In this document: piece by piece, positions 43,106 to 52,066 of the stretch
How positions within the stretch are numbered: position 1 is the first letter of the stretch
How the letters are laid out: each line of letters starts with the position of its first letter
DNA from: Flavobacterium jumunjinense
GTDB lineage: Bacteria > Bacteroidota > Bacteroidia > Flavobacteriales > Flavobacteriaceae
DNA: 64,000 nt
Assembly (NCBI RefSeq): GCF_021650975.2
Contig: NZ_CP091285.1
Coordinates: forward strand, 3,162,001 to 3,226,000
Direction: 5' to 3'
Notes under the pieces: generated by a model
What the model was told of the DNA's origin: nothing
Database searches by the model: none
What the model saw: only the letters and a program-made list of their open reading frames with translations
Position numbers and translations under genes: made by a program

Positions 43106-43579
43106 ATGAAAGATCAGATAGACACCAAAGACCAATTAATATTAGAAATTCTTCAGAATGATTCCACCATTTCTGTTAAAGATATTGGTGAAAAAATCGG
43201 ACTTTCGTTTACACCAACATACGAGCGAATCAAAAATTTAGAACGAAATGGTGTCATAAAAAAATATGTCGCTTTGGTGGACCGATTTAAAATTGGTGTT
43301 GAAATTGTAGTCTATTGTAATGTTACTTTAAAAGAACAATCAAAAGAAGCTTTAGACGAATTTGAGCGAACGATTACACCTATTCCACAAGTTTTAGATG
43401 TAATAAGTCTATCTGGAAATTACGATTATATGCTTAAAATTGTAGCCCACGACATTAGAAGTTATAATGATTTTGTAGTGGATGTGATTTCAAATATTCC
43501 AAATATTGGTCAATATCACAGTAGTATTGTAATGAATGAATGTAAAAAGGAAACAGCTTATCCTTTGAAGGTGAAGTAG
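43106..43579 (+). CDS. Lrp/AsnC-family transcription regulator
   Basis: The 157-residue protein has an N-terminal AsnC-type winged helix (about 8-60: DQLILEILQNDSTISVKDIGE then a recognition helix FTPTYERIKNLERNGVIKKY). A C-terminal RAM ligand-binding domain follows (about 70-150: EIVVYCNVTLKEQSKEAL, ISLSGNYDYMLKIVAHDIRS). Lrp-type regulators sense amino acids and control amino-acid metabolism as octamers. It is 2 bp after the RDD gene. The arginine operon lies 0.9 kb downstream on the opposite strand, but nothing here proves a regulatory link. Confidence 0.92.
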   Translation: MKDQIDTKDQLILEILQNDSTISVKDIGEKIGLSFTPTYERIKNLERNGVIKKYVALVDRFKIGVEIVVYCNVTLKEQSKEALDEFERTITPIPQVLDVISLSGNYDYMLKIVAHDIRSYNDFVVDVISNIPNIGQYHSSIVMNECKKETAYPLKVK

Positions 43580-43631
43580 TTTTTTAAATATTTAAGTGAT
43601 TGATTAAGAACTAAATTAATTTGTTAAAAAG

Positions 43632-44045
43632 ATGAAAAATATATTTTTAATTATTCCATTTTTGATTTTAATCTCTTGCAAGGAAAACTCAGAGAAATTT
43701 GAAATTCAATCTAATAATAGATTTGAAATTTTTAAGAAAAATTTTTCTAATTCTGAAATTCTTTCAATTGATATAGTTGAAATCGACCATCCAATGCTAG
43801 GTGGAATAATTGAAACCGTAAAACTTAGCGAATCTCAAAAAAAGAGATTTCTAAATGATTTAGATCATTTAAAGAAAAAAGGAATGTTAAAATGCGGAGC
43901 AAAATATGTAGTTAGGTTAAATATGAAATTAGACACTTTAAGACTTAAAGTTTGTGGAACTAATGTAGCAAATAGATTTAACGATTTTTATTATGTATTG
44001 GAAAATGATAAAAACATAATTGATGAATACATAAAAATCAAATAA
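43632..44045 (+). CDS. Small lipoprotein of unknown function
   Basis: The 137-residue protein has a lipoprotein signal (MKNIFLIIPFLILISCKEN, lipobox Cys at 16). The mature part begins with an Asn/Glu/Phe-rich stretch, then a beta-rich domain containing a conserved-looking ESQKKRFLNDLDHLKKKGMLKCGAKYVV-type segment and a CGT motif. I do not recognise the family. It would be anchored in the cell envelope. Its stop codon overlaps the first base of an inverted repeat shared with the convergent neighbour. Confidence 0.7.
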   Translation: MKNIFLIIPFLILISCKENSEKFEIQSNNRFEIFKKNFSNSEILSIDIVEIDHPMLGGIIETVKLSESQKKRFLNDLDHLKKKGMLKCGAKYVVRLNMKLDTLRLKVCGTNVANRFNDFYYVLENDKNIIDEYIKIK

Positions 44046-44077
44046 CCTTTGTCAAAGTTTAAAACTTTGACAAAGGT
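44045..44077. repeat. Perfect 16-bp inverted repeat between convergent genes (terminator-like)
   Basis: ACCTTTGTCAAAGTTT (44045-44060), one A, then AAACTTTGACAAAGGT (44062-44077). It is perfect and self-complementary, between two convergent stop codons. I recall similar ACCTTTGTCAAAG-type palindromes scattered in flavobacterial genomes, so it may be a dispersed element as well as a terminator. Confidence 0.75.
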
Positions 44078-44080
44078 CAA

Positions 44081-44401
44081 CTATGACAAACTTTCAACTA
44101 TATCATTAATATAATTTTGATTCTTTTCTTTAAGAAAAATTATTTTTATATGTAGTGAACTTGGTATTTTATCTTCTTTTTGCTCATTTATAAAAATTTG
44201 ATAATTTGAATAATATTCTGCAAAATCAATTTTCTCAGTACCTACTTCTGTAATATAAGTCATGACAATTATTGCATGGTCAAAAATTACGTTACAATTT
44301 AATGCAGTATTGGAAGTCATCGTTAAGCAGTCAAATGTTCTATTATTATCCTTACTGTAACATTTGTCATTTATATCCTCTATACTCTTTATTTTAGTCA
44401 T
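44081..44401 (-). CDS. Small hypothetical protein
   Basis: The 106-residue product has no signal peptide or membrane helix. It is rich in Asn, Ile and acidic residues; a DHAIIVMTYITEVGTEKIDFAEYY segment gives a mixed alpha/beta look, and the C-terminus is KEKNQNYINDIVESLS. I do not recognise it. Both ends fit a real gene: the stop lies 3 bp from an inverted repeat shared with the convergent gene, and the start is followed upstream by an AT-rich stretch of 60 bp before argH ends. Confidence 0.55.
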   Translation of the reverse strand: MTKIKSIEDINDKCYSKDNNRTFDCLTMTSNTALNCNVIFDHAIIVMTYITEVGTEKIDFAEYYSNYQIFINEQKEDKIPSSLHIKIIFLKEKNQNYINDIVESLS

Positions 44402-44461
44402 ATTTAAATCTCTTTAAAATTACTACGAATATATAAAATAAATTACGTTTACTTAACTATC

Positions 44462-45772
44462 TTAAATAAACCTACTCTTCACTTCCTTAAAATTTTCAAC
44501 AATCAAATCATTTCTTAGATTACCAATACTTCCTTCGTGTGAATGTTGTACGTTATAATTAGGTTCAAAGGTATTGTTTTCTATGGCTAAGCCGATGTTT
44601 TTATAAGCATCTCTAAACGCAATTCCTTCTAATACTTGTTGGTTTACATTTTCTACACTAAACATGTACTTGTATTTCTCGTCTTTTACAATTTCTGGTT
44701 TAATTTGAATGTGTGCCAACATGAAATCGAACATTTCCAAACATTCTTTTAAAGAGATAATCGCAGGAAAGAGAATTTCTTTAGTCAATTGCACATCTCT
44801 ATGATAACCAGAAGGTAAATTATTGGTAACCAATATTAATTCGTTTGGAACCGCTTGAATTCTATTGCATTTGGCTCTCATAATTTCAAAAACATCTGGA
44901 TTTTTTTTATGAGGCATAATGCTACTTCCAGTAGTTAGCGAATCGGGAAAAGAAATAAATCCAAAATTTTGATTCAAATACAAACACATATCAAAAGCAA
45001 ACTTGCTCAATGTTCCAGCCATAGTAGCTAAAGCCATTGCAATAGCCTTCTCCGATTTTCCTCTAGTCATTTGAGCATATACAGCATTCACATTTAGGGT
45101 TTTAAAACCTAATAGTTTAGTAGTTAGGGTTCTGTTTAGTGGAAAGGAAGTACCATATCCAGCTCCAGAACCTAATGGGTTTTTATTGACGATGTTATGG
45201 GCGGCTAAAAACAATTCTAAATCGTCAATTAAACTTTCTGCATACGCGCCAAACCAAAGTCCGAATGAAGAAGGCATCGCAATTTGTAAGTGTGTGTATC
45301 CTGGCAAAAGGATGTCTTTATGTTGGTTGCTTAGTTGTATTAAGGTGTTGAAAAGTGTTTCTGTAAGGGAAACAATTGCTGAAATTTCAGCTTTGAAATA
45401 TAATTTTAAATCGGTTAAAACTTGATCGTTTCTAGAACGACCACTATGGATTTTTTTACCAATGTCACCAATTCGCTGAATCAATAAGTGTTCTACCTGA
45501 GAATGTACATCTTCAATTCCTGCTTCAATTTCGAAATTTCCGTTTTCAATTTCTGTAGCAATATTTTTTAATTCTTTTTGGATGACCAACCACTCTTCAT
45601 TGGTTAACAAACCGATAGAATTTAACATTTCACAATGCGCTAACGAACCTTGGACATCATATTTTGCTAATTTATAATCAAAAATAATATCGTTACCAAC
45701 TGTAAATTGCTCTACAATAGAAGCGTGTTCTTGATTGGAGCTTTCTTTTTTCTGCCAAATTTTAGTTGCCAT
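44462..45772 (-). CDS. argH: Argininosuccinate lyase
   Basis: The 436-residue enzyme belongs to the fumarase/aspartase superfamily, with the signature GSSIMPHKKNPDVFEIMR near 282. Other motifs are HSGRSRNDQVLTDLKL near 108, GYTHLQIAMPSSFG near 158 and NPLGSGAGYGTSFPL. It splits argininosuccinate into arginine and fumarate, the last step of arginine synthesis. It is the last gene of the arginine operon, 1 bp after argE. Length is slightly shorter than the usual 450-470 residues, normal for Bacteroidota. Confidence 0.95.
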   Translation of the reverse strand: MATKIWQKKESSNQEHASIVEQFTVGNDIIFDYKLAKYDVQGSLAHCEMLNSIGLLTNEEWLVIQKELKNIATEIENGNFEIEAGIEDVHSQVEHLLIQRIGDIGKKIHSGRSRNDQVLTDLKLYFKAEISAIVSLTETLFNTLIQLSNQHKDILLPGYTHLQIAMPSSFGLWFGAYAESLIDDLELFLAAHNIVNKNPLGSGAGYGTSFPLNRTLTTKLLGFKTLNVNAVYAQMTRGKSEKAIAMALATMAGTLSKFAFDMCLYLNQNFGFISFPDSLTTGSSIMPHKKNPDVFEIMRAKCNRIQAVPNELILVTNNLPSGYHRDVQLTKEILFPAIISLKECLEMFDFMLAHIQIKPEIVKDEKYKYMFSVENVNQQVLEGIAFRDAYKNIGLAIENNTFEPNYNVQHSHEGSIGNLRNDLIVENFKEVKSRFI

Positions 45773-45773
45773 T

Positions 45774-46859
45774 TTAAAGTATTTGGGTTAAAATTGAAAT
45801 ATGAATTTGAATGGCTTCCTTAATTTCATCTAAATAAATAAATTCATCACTACTATGCGAACGAGTCGATAAACCTGGACCCATTTTTAAAGAAGGGCAA
45901 GGAATTACAGCTTGATCGGATGAAGTTGGAGAACCATAATACGTTCTTCCAATAGCTAGACCTGCTTTTACATAAGGATGATCCATTGGAATAGAAGAGG
46001 AGTTCAATCGTAAAGAACGAGCCGTTACTTTTGAATTCACGTTTTCTTGAACTAAATGATACACTTCTTCATTAGAATATAATTCGTTTGTACGAACATC
46101 CACAGTAAACGAACACGAATTTGGAACCACATTATGTTGGGAACCACTATTAATAATGGTTGGTGTCATTTTAACTTCCCCAAGAATTGGAGATACTTTA
46201 TCAAATTTATATTGGGTAAACCAATGGATATCTTTTACAGCATTTAAAATGGCATTATCATCATTAGGATGTGCAGCATGTGAAGAAGTTCCAGAAGCTT
46301 CGCAATCTAAAACCAACAATCCTTTTTCGGCTATAGCCAAATTCATTTCCGTTGGTTCACCTACAATTGCAAAATCAATTTTCCCTAATTGTTTATAAAT
46401 CGATTCTACACCATTTACACCAGAAATTTCTTCTTCGGCTGTTGCAGTTATGATGATGTTGTAATTCAAGTTCTCTTTTTCGTAGAAATATAAAAAAGCA
46501 CAAATTAAACTTACTAATGGTCCACCAGCATCATTACTACCTAATCCATAAAGTTTCCCATCTTTTTCAATTGGTTCAAAAGGATCTAATGTATAACCTG
46601 TATTTGGCTTCACGGTATCGTGATGGGAATTCAGTAAAATTGTTGGTTTGGAAGCGTCATAATATTTGTTGTAAGCCCAAATATTATTCATACTTCTATT
46701 TGTTGGAATTTCATGAGATTTAAAAAAATCTTCAATGATAATTGCTGTTTTGTCTTCACTTTTGCTAAAGGAAGGCGTGGCTATTAAATTTTTTAGTAGC
46801 GAAAGTGTCTTTTCATATAAATCAGTAACAGTATTATTCGATAATTGTTGTGTATTCAT
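45774..46859 (-). CDS. argE: M20 acylornithine/acylcitrulline deacylase (ArgE-like)
   Basis: The 361-residue zinc peptidase of family M20 has the metal-site motifs ILLNSHHDTVKPNTG near 75, GLGSNDAGGPLVSLI near 107 and ATAEEEISGVNGVES near 140, with a dimerisation domain in the middle. In the arginine operon, and given the carbamoyltransferase type, it most likely deacylates N-succinyl- or N-acetyl-citrulline rather than acetylornithine. Its first 26 bp overlap the end of argB, and argH starts 1 bp after it. Confidence 0.9.
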   Translation of the reverse strand: MNTQQLSNNTVTDLYEKTLSLLKNLIATPSFSKSEDKTAIIIEDFFKSHEIPTNRSMNNIWAYNKYYDASKPTILLNSHHDTVKPNTGYTLDPFEPIEKDGKLYGLGSNDAGGPLVSLICAFLYFYEKENLNYNIIITATAEEEISGVNGVESIYKQLGKIDFAIVGEPTEMNLAIAEKGLLVLDCEASGTSSHAAHPNDDNAILNAVKDIHWFTQYKFDKVSPILGEVKMTPTIINSGSQHNVVPNSCSFTVDVRTNELYSNEEVYHLVQENVNSKVTARSLRLNSSSIPMDHPYVKAGLAIGRTYYGSPTSSDQAVIPCPSLKMGPGLSTRSHSSDEFIYLDEIKEAIQIHISILTQIL

Positions 46860-47634
46860 GGGTTGTTTTGTTTAAAAAGCCTAACAAATTAGTGGCTTTT
46901 AAGATTCCTATTGCTGAAACTCCGTTTTGTAAGGCATTAAAACAATTATCTAATTTAGGTAACATTCCTTTTGAAATTGTACCATCGTTTTTTAATTGTT
47001 CGTATTGTTGATGATTCAAAGTTTTAATTACTGAATCATCATTACTGGGGTCTAATAAAACTCCCTTTTTTTCAAAACAATAGAGCAAAGACACTTCATA
47101 TTTTGAAGATAAACTAACCGCTAAAGCATTAGCAATAGAATCGGCATTTGTATTTAATAATAGACCATTACCATCGTGCGTTATTGCGTTCACAACTGGT
47201 GTTAAGCCAAAATTTATTATATTTTCTAGAAAATCTGTGTTCACGCTTTCAGCATTTAAATCACCTACAAATCCATAGTCGATTGTTGGATGAATTCTTT
47301 TAGTTGTTTTAATCAAATTAGCATCAGCACCAGACAAACCCAAACTGTTTTTATTGTTTTTTTGTAATAATGCCACAATGTTTTTATTGATATAACCAGC
47401 ATAAACCATAGTTGCTATTTTAATGGTTTCTGCATCTGTAATTCTTCTGCCATCAATCAATTGCTGAGGAATGTTTAGTTTTTCAGCTAAATCAGTGGCT
47501 AACTTTCCTCCTCCATGAACGAGAATAAAAGGTGTATTAATGGTGGCAATAGTCTCTAAAAATTGTGCTAATTCAAACTTATTGTCGATACTATTACCAC
47601 CTATTTTAATAATTAATAACTTTTGGTTATTCAT
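46834..47634 (-). CDS. argB: N-acyl-glutamate kinase (ArgB)
   Basis: The 266-residue amino-acid kinase has KIGGNSIDNK near the N-terminus, the LVHGGGKLATDLAEKLNI motif near 38, RRITDAETIKIATMVYAG near 63, and an ADANLIK/NADSIANALA C-terminal lobe. It phosphorylates N-acetyl- or N-succinyl-glutamate. It overlaps argF' by 8 bp and argE by 26 bp, so translation is coupled. The succinyl form is likelier given the neighbouring carbamoyltransferase. Confidence 0.93.
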   Translation of the reverse strand: MNNQKLLIIKIGGNSIDNKFELAQFLETIATINTPFILVHGGGKLATDLAEKLNIPQQLIDGRRITDAETIKIATMVYAGYINKNIVALLQKNNKNSLGLSGADANLIKTTKRIHPTIDYGFVGDLNAESVNTDFLENIINFGLTPVVNAITHDGNGLLLNTNADSIANALAVSLSSKYEVSLLYCFEKKGVLLDPSNDDSVIKTLNHQQYEQLKNDGTISKGMLPKLDNCFNALQNGVSAIGILKATNLLGFLNKTTHEYTTIIE

Positions 47635-48580
47635 TGTTTTCTAGAATTTTTTGTATTACAATTTGTGCTGCAAAAGTTCTATTATAAGCTTGTTGATAAA
47701 CCAATGAGTTTTCGCTGTCAAGTACTTCATCACTAATTTCAACATTTCTTCTAACAGGTAAACAGTGCATTATTTTGGCATTATTACTTCCTTTTAATTT
47801 CTCATTGGTCAATAACCAATCTTCTTCTACTGGAACCAATTTTCCATAATTTTTAAAAGAAGACCAATTTTTCACATATACAAAATCGGCATTTTCTAAC
47901 GCTTTTTCTTGGTTATATTCAATTGTTGCCTCTTTAGTAAATTCGGTATCTAATTCATATCCTTCTGGATGTGTTATTACAAACTCATAATCACTTGCAT
48001 TCATCCATTGTGCAAAGGAATTTCCAACAGCTTGCGGAATGGGTTTTATATGTGGTGCCCAAGTTAAAACGACTTTTGGCTTTTTATCTTTTGGTAAATT
48101 TTCTTCAATTGTAATACAATCGGCTAAACTTTGTAAAGGATGCAAAGTCGCAGATTCTAAAGATATTACAGGAACTTTCGCATATTTTTCAAATAATTTG
48201 TACACTTTTTCAGAAACATCATCTTCTTTATTAGTTAAACCCGCAAAACAACGAATCCCAATAATATCGCAATACTGACTCAACACGTTTGCTGCATCTT
48301 TTACGTGTTCAACTGTGTTCCCATTCATAATTGCACCGTCTTCATATTCCCAAGTCCAAGCTTCTTGAGCAGCATTTAATAAAATAGTATACAAACCTAA
48401 GTTATGAGCCGCTTTTTGAGTACTTAATCTTGTACGTAAACTCGAGTTTAGAAATACTAAACCTATTGTTTTCCCTTTACCAAGGTGAATATTTTGCTGA
48501 GGTGCTTTTTTTAAAGCAATTGCCTCCTTTATAGTTGCTTGTAAATCTGTTATGTCATTAACAGAGAAGAATCTTTTCAT
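47627..48580 (-). CDS. argF': N-succinylornithine carbamoyltransferase (SOTCase-type ArgF')
   Basis: The 317-residue protein is of the acylornithine transcarbamylase group. It has the carbamoyl-phosphate loop FLNSSLRTRLSTQ near 44, GAIMNGNTVEHVKDAANVL near 82-100, HPLQSLADC near 153, and the MHCLPVRRN motif. At the specificity position (residue 90) it has Val. Published work on this family placed Glu92 in the N-acetyl enzyme of Xanthomonas and Pro90 in the N-succinyl enzyme of Bacteroides, and I recall that Val at this site also gives N-succinyl specificity. So carbamoylation of N-succinylornithine is expected. It follows an exact tandem repeat that separates it from argD. Confidence 0.9.
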   Translation of the reverse strand: MKRFFSVNDITDLQATIKEAIALKKAPQQNIHLGKGKTIGLVFLNSSLRTRLSTQKAAHNLGLYTILLNAAQEAWTWEYEDGAIMNGNTVEHVKDAANVLSQYCDIIGIRCFAGLTNKEDDVSEKVYKLFEKYAKVPVISLESATLHPLQSLADCITIEENLPKDKKPKVVLTWAPHIKPIPQAVGNSFAQWMNASDYEFVITHPEGYELDTEFTKEATIEYNQEKALENADFVYVKNWSSFKNYGKLVPVEEDWLLTNEKLKGSNNAKIMHCLPVRRNVEISDEVLDSENSLVYQQAYNRTFAAQIVIQKILENNE

Positions 48581-48612
48581 CTCTTAAACTCTTGTTTATT
48601 AATTTAATTTTG

Positions 48613-48668
48613 CACTAATCACTAATCACTAATCACTAATCACTAATCACTAATCACTAATCACTAAT
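48613..48668. repeat. Eight exact copies of a heptanucleotide (CACTAAT) between argD and argF'
   Basis: CACTAAT occurs eight times in exact register (56 bp; ATTAGTG as read on the coding strand of the operon). The last T is also the first base of the argD stop triplet (48668-48670). It lies in the argD-argF' intergenic part of one operon, so copy-number change alters only the spacing, not a reading frame. Confidence 0.95.
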
Positions 48669-49846
48669 TATGTTAGTACCGTTTTTCTGTTTTGGTTTAC
48701 TTCTTCTTTTTTTGCATTTAATCTTGCAATTGTTCGAAAAGCACTTATAAAAATGTCTAATTCTTTTTTAGTAATATTTAAGGCAGGTAAAATTCTTAAA
48801 GTATTTGGACAAGAAGCGTTACCTGTTAAGATTCTAAAATCTTTTAGTAGCTGATTTCTAAAAGGAGCACAAGGTGTTTTTAATTCGATACCAAACATTA
48901 ACCCTATATATCTTATTTCTTTTATGCTTTCATTATCTTTTAATTGTTCGTAAAGATAATCGCCCATTTCTTGAGCATTTTGCATCAATTTTTCAGATTC
49001 GATTACTTCTAAAACGGCTTTTGAAGCTGCACAAGCTAAATAGTTTCCACCAAATGTGGTTCCTAGTAAACCATGTCTTGCTTCTATTTTGGGAGAAATA
49101 ATGACACCACCCACAGGAAATCCATTACCCATTCCTTTTGCAACCGTAATAATATCTGCTTGTACGTTTGCATGTTGGTGTGCAAAGAATTTACCAGTTC
49201 TTCCATAACCCGATTGAATTTCGTCAGCAATGAATAATGATTCATAACGGTCACATAAAACTCTAATTTTTTGTAAAAAAGCGGTTGATGGGATTTGAAC
49301 ACCGCCAACACCTTGAATACCTTCAATAATAACGGCTGCAATTTCATTTGATTTAAATGTGTTATCTAAAGCTTCAATGTCATTGAATGGCAAAAAGATA
49401 AAGTTGTCTGTTTCATTTATAGGTGCAATAATCTTTTTATTATCAGTTGCTGCAACTGCTGCAGCTGTTCTTCCGTGAAATGCTTTTGTGAAACAAATTA
49501 CTTTTTTTCTGTTAGTATGAAAAGAAGCTAATTTTAAGGCATTTTCATTGGCTTCAGCTCCAGAATTACACATAAAAAATTCGTAAGTATCATAACCACT
49601 AGCTTTACCTAATAATTTGGCTACTTCTTCTTGAATAGGAATGCGAACAGAATTCGAATAAAATCCAATATTATGCAATTGTCGCGTAATCATTTTTACA
49701 TACGTTGGATGGCTGTGACCAATAGAAATCACAGCATGACCTCCATATAAATCTAAATATTTTTCGTTTTTATCACTCCACAAATAGCTGCCTTCAGCTT
49801 CAACGAAGTTTAAATCGAATAACGGATATACATCAAATAATTTCAT
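48668..49846 (-). CDS. argD: Acylornithine aminotransferase (ArgD)
   Basis: The 392-residue class III PLP aminotransferase has LYGGHAVISIGHSHPTYV near the N-terminus, FMCNSGAEANENALKLA near 95, CFTKAFHGRTAAAVAATD, FIADEIQSGYGRTGKFF near 215, and the PLP lysine in ITVAKGMGNGFPVGG near 245. It aminates the acyl-glutamate semialdehyde to acyl-ornithine. Its stop codon overlaps the tandem repeat. It is 22 bp after argC in the operon. Confidence 0.94.
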   Translation of the reverse strand: MKLFDVYPLFDLNFVEAEGSYLWSDKNEKYLDLYGGHAVISIGHSHPTYVKMITRQLHNIGFYSNSVRIPIQEEVAKLLGKASGYDTYEFFMCNSGAEANENALKLASFHTNRKKVICFTKAFHGRTAAAVAATDNKKIIAPINETDNFIFLPFNDIEALDNTFKSNEIAAVIIEGIQGVGGVQIPSTAFLQKIRVLCDRYESLFIADEIQSGYGRTGKFFAHQHANVQADIITVAKGMGNGFPVGGVIISPKIEARHGLLGTTFGGNYLACAASKAVLEVIESEKLMQNAQEMGDYLYEQLKDNESIKEIRYIGLMFGIELKTPCAPFRNQLLKDFRILTGNASCPNTLRILPALNITKKELDIFISAFRTIARLNAKKEEVNQNRKTVLT

Positions 49847-49868
49847 TTGTCGAATATTAATTGTTTTT

Positions 49869-50843
49869 TTAAAATGCGGAAGCTTTTAATTTCAAGCCTA
49901 ATGTAGGTTCCCAACCCAACATTAAATTCATATTTTGAATCGCTTGACCAGAAGCTCCCTTTACTAAATTGTCTATTATAGAGTGAACAACAACTTGTTC
50001 CCCTTGTTTTTCTATATGAATCAAACACTTATTTGTGTTAACTACTTGTTTTAAATCGATAGTATTTCTAGAAACAAACACAAACGGATTCCCTTTATAA
50101 AAGGCTTCATAAATAGCATAAATTGATTCCATTGATAAATGAGATTCTAATGTTGAACTTGTAAAAATTCCTCTTGTAAAATCACCTCTCCAAGGCACAA
50201 ATTCTAATTTTACTTTTTCTTTATTTAGGCTTTCCAAAGTTTGACAAATTTCAGGAACGTGCTGATGATTCAAGGTTTTGTAGGCAGAAATATTATTAGT
50301 TCTCCAACTAAAATGTGATGTTGGTTGTAATTGTTGACCAGCTCCAGTTGCTCCTGTAATTCCAGTAGTATATACTTTGTTCAATAATTTTTCTTTTGCC
50401 AATGGAAGCAGAGCCAATTGAATAGCTGTTGCAAAACAACCAGGATTCGCTATATAATTTGCTTTTTTAATCGCTTCTTCATTGGTTTCGGATAATCCAT
50501 AGATGAATTCACCTTGACTGAAATTTCCGTCTAATCTGAAATCATTTCCTAAATCAATTATTTTTATTGGGTTGGAAACCGAATTATTTTCAATCCAAAC
50601 TTTACTTTCTTTATGAGGCAAACACAAGAATAATAGGTCTACATTGTTAGCATATTCATTGGTAAACTCTAAATTAGTTTCTCCAAACAAATCGGCATGA
50701 ACCGTATACACTGGTTTATTTGCATTGCTTCTACTTAAAGCAAAACCAATTTCAACATTTGGATGATTTAATAACAAACGAATCAATTCTCCACCTGTAT
50801 AACCTGCTGCACCAACTATTCCAACTTTTATTTTAGTTTGCAT
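49869..50843 (-). CDS. argC: N-acyl-gamma-glutamyl-phosphate reductase (ArgC)
   Basis: The 324-residue protein has the NADPH-binding VGIVGAAGYTGGELIRLLLN at the N-terminus, the catalytic NPGCFATAIQLALLPL (active Cys near 134), and a conserved TGATGAGQQLQPTSHFSWR segment. It reduces acyl-glutamyl phosphate to the semialdehyde. Its start overlaps the end of argG by 11 bp. The length and motifs are complete. Confidence 0.94.
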   Translation of the reverse strand: MQTKIKVGIVGAAGYTGGELIRLLLNHPNVEIGFALSRSNANKPVYTVHADLFGETNLEFTNEYANNVDLLFLCLPHKESKVWIENNSVSNPIKIIDLGNDFRLDGNFSQGEFIYGLSETNEEAIKKANYIANPGCFATAIQLALLPLAKEKLLNKVYTTGITGATGAGQQLQPTSHFSWRTNNISAYKTLNHQHVPEICQTLESLNKEKVKLEFVPWRGDFTRGIFTSSTLESHLSMESIYAIYEAFYKGNPFVFVSRNTIDLKQVVNTNKCLIHIEKQGEQVVVHSIIDNLVKGASGQAIQNMNLMLGWEPTLGLKLKASAF

Positions 50844-52050
50844 CTACTTCTGTTTGATTAGCATTAACTTTATGATAAATTGAAAGCGAATTACTAATAA
50901 TTTTTGAATATCCTTTTACATCTTCGCCTGACCAACCTAAATTCATTTCTCCATAACTACCAAATTTTGCATTCATTAAGTCATTATCCGATTCAATTCC
51001 GTTAAGGATAAAACGATAGGGAAGTAGCGTGATAAAAACTTTTCCATTTACTTTATCTTGAGTGTTTTCAAAAAAGACTTCAATATCTCTCATGGCTGGA
51101 TCTAAAAATAAGCCTTCGTGCAACCAACTTCCATACCAATCTGCTAATTGCGATTTTAGGTTTAATTGGAATTTAGATAAAGTGTGTTTTTCAAGTAAAT
51201 GATGTGCTTTTAAAATTAAAATAGCAGCAGCTGCTTCAAAACCGACTCTTCCTTTAATACCAACAATAGTATCACCTACGTGAATGTCTCTACCTATTGC
51301 ATATGGAGTTGCAATACTTTCGAGATATTGAATGGCTTTTACAGGATTTGAAAACGTTTTGTTATTAATACCTTGTATTTCTCCCTTCTTAAAGTGAAGT
51401 GTTAGTTCGGTAGAAGTAGCTGCTGTATTTTCTAATTGTGAAGGAAAGGCACTTTCTGGCAAATAGCCATGTGAAGTCAAGGTTTCTTTTCCTCCTACAG
51501 ATGTTCCCCAAAGTCCTTTATTTATGGAATATTGTGCTTTCTCAAAGTTAATTTCAAAACCATTTTCAGCTAAAAATTGAATTTCAGCCTCTCTAGATAA
51601 TTTTAAATCTCTAATAGGAGTTATAATTTCAACTTTTGGACATAGAATATTAAATATAACATCAAAACGTACTTGATCATTTCCAGCACCTGTACTTCCA
51701 TGAGCTACTGCGTCTGCATTTACTTCAATAGCATATTCTGCAATTGATTTTGCCTGAATAGTTCTTTCTGCACTTACTGAAAGGGGATAAGTATTGTTTT
51801 TTAAAACATTCCCATAGATTAAGTATTTTACGCAAGAAGTGTAATAAGCTTCTGTTGCATCGATACATGTGTAAGAGTAAACACCCAATTCATAAGCACG
51901 TTTTTCTATTGCTGTTATTTCTTCTTCTGAAAAACCACCTGTATTGATGGTAACAGCATGAACTTCGTAATCTAGTTTTTTTGATAAATATACAGCACAG
52001 AATGAAGTATCTAAACCACCACTATAGGCTAAAACTAATTTCTTTTTCAT
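50833..52050 (-). CDS. argG: Argininosuccinate synthase
   Basis: I use the ATG at 52050 (MKKKLVLAYSGGLDTSFCAV), which follows an AAAAGA leader; the longer frame adds only MKFKR. The 405-residue ATP-PPase has the AYSGGLDTSFC P-loop-like motif, GSTGAGNDQVRFD near 120, GLWGTSVGGKETLTS and GRDIHVGDTIVGIKGRVGFE. It condenses citrulline with aspartate using ATP. The family branch is the Bacteroidota/Xanthomonas form adjacent to acylornithine carbamoyltransferase operons. It comes second in the operon, after the GNAT gene. Confidence 0.93.
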   Translation of the reverse strand: MKKKLVLAYSGGLDTSFCAVYLSKKLDYEVHAVTINTGGFSEEEITAIEKRAYELGVYSYTCIDATEAYYTSCVKYLIYGNVLKNNTYPLSVSAERTIQAKSIAEYAIEVNADAVAHGSTGAGNDQVRFDVIFNILCPKVEIITPIRDLKLSREAEIQFLAENGFEINFEKAQYSINKGLWGTSVGGKETLTSHGYLPESAFPSQLENTAATSTELTLHFKKGEIQGINNKTFSNPVKAIQYLESIATPYAIGRDIHVGDTIVGIKGRVGFEAAAAILILKAHHLLEKHTLSKFQLNLKSQLADWYGSWLHEGLFLDPAMRDIEVFFENTQDKVNGKVFITLLPYRFILNGIESDNDLMNAKFGSYGEMNLGWSGEDVKGYSKIISNSLSIYHKVNANQTEVDAN

Positions 52051-52066
52051 TCTTTTAAATTTCATT

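Noticed and set aside
46156..46398. Plus-strand frames inside the arginine operon
   Set aside because: They lie antisense to complete enzymes with intact motifs and have no promoter or leader of their own.
48613..48668. CRISPR-like repeat
   Set aside because: The heptamers are contiguous without spacers and there are no cas genes; it is a simple tandem repeat.
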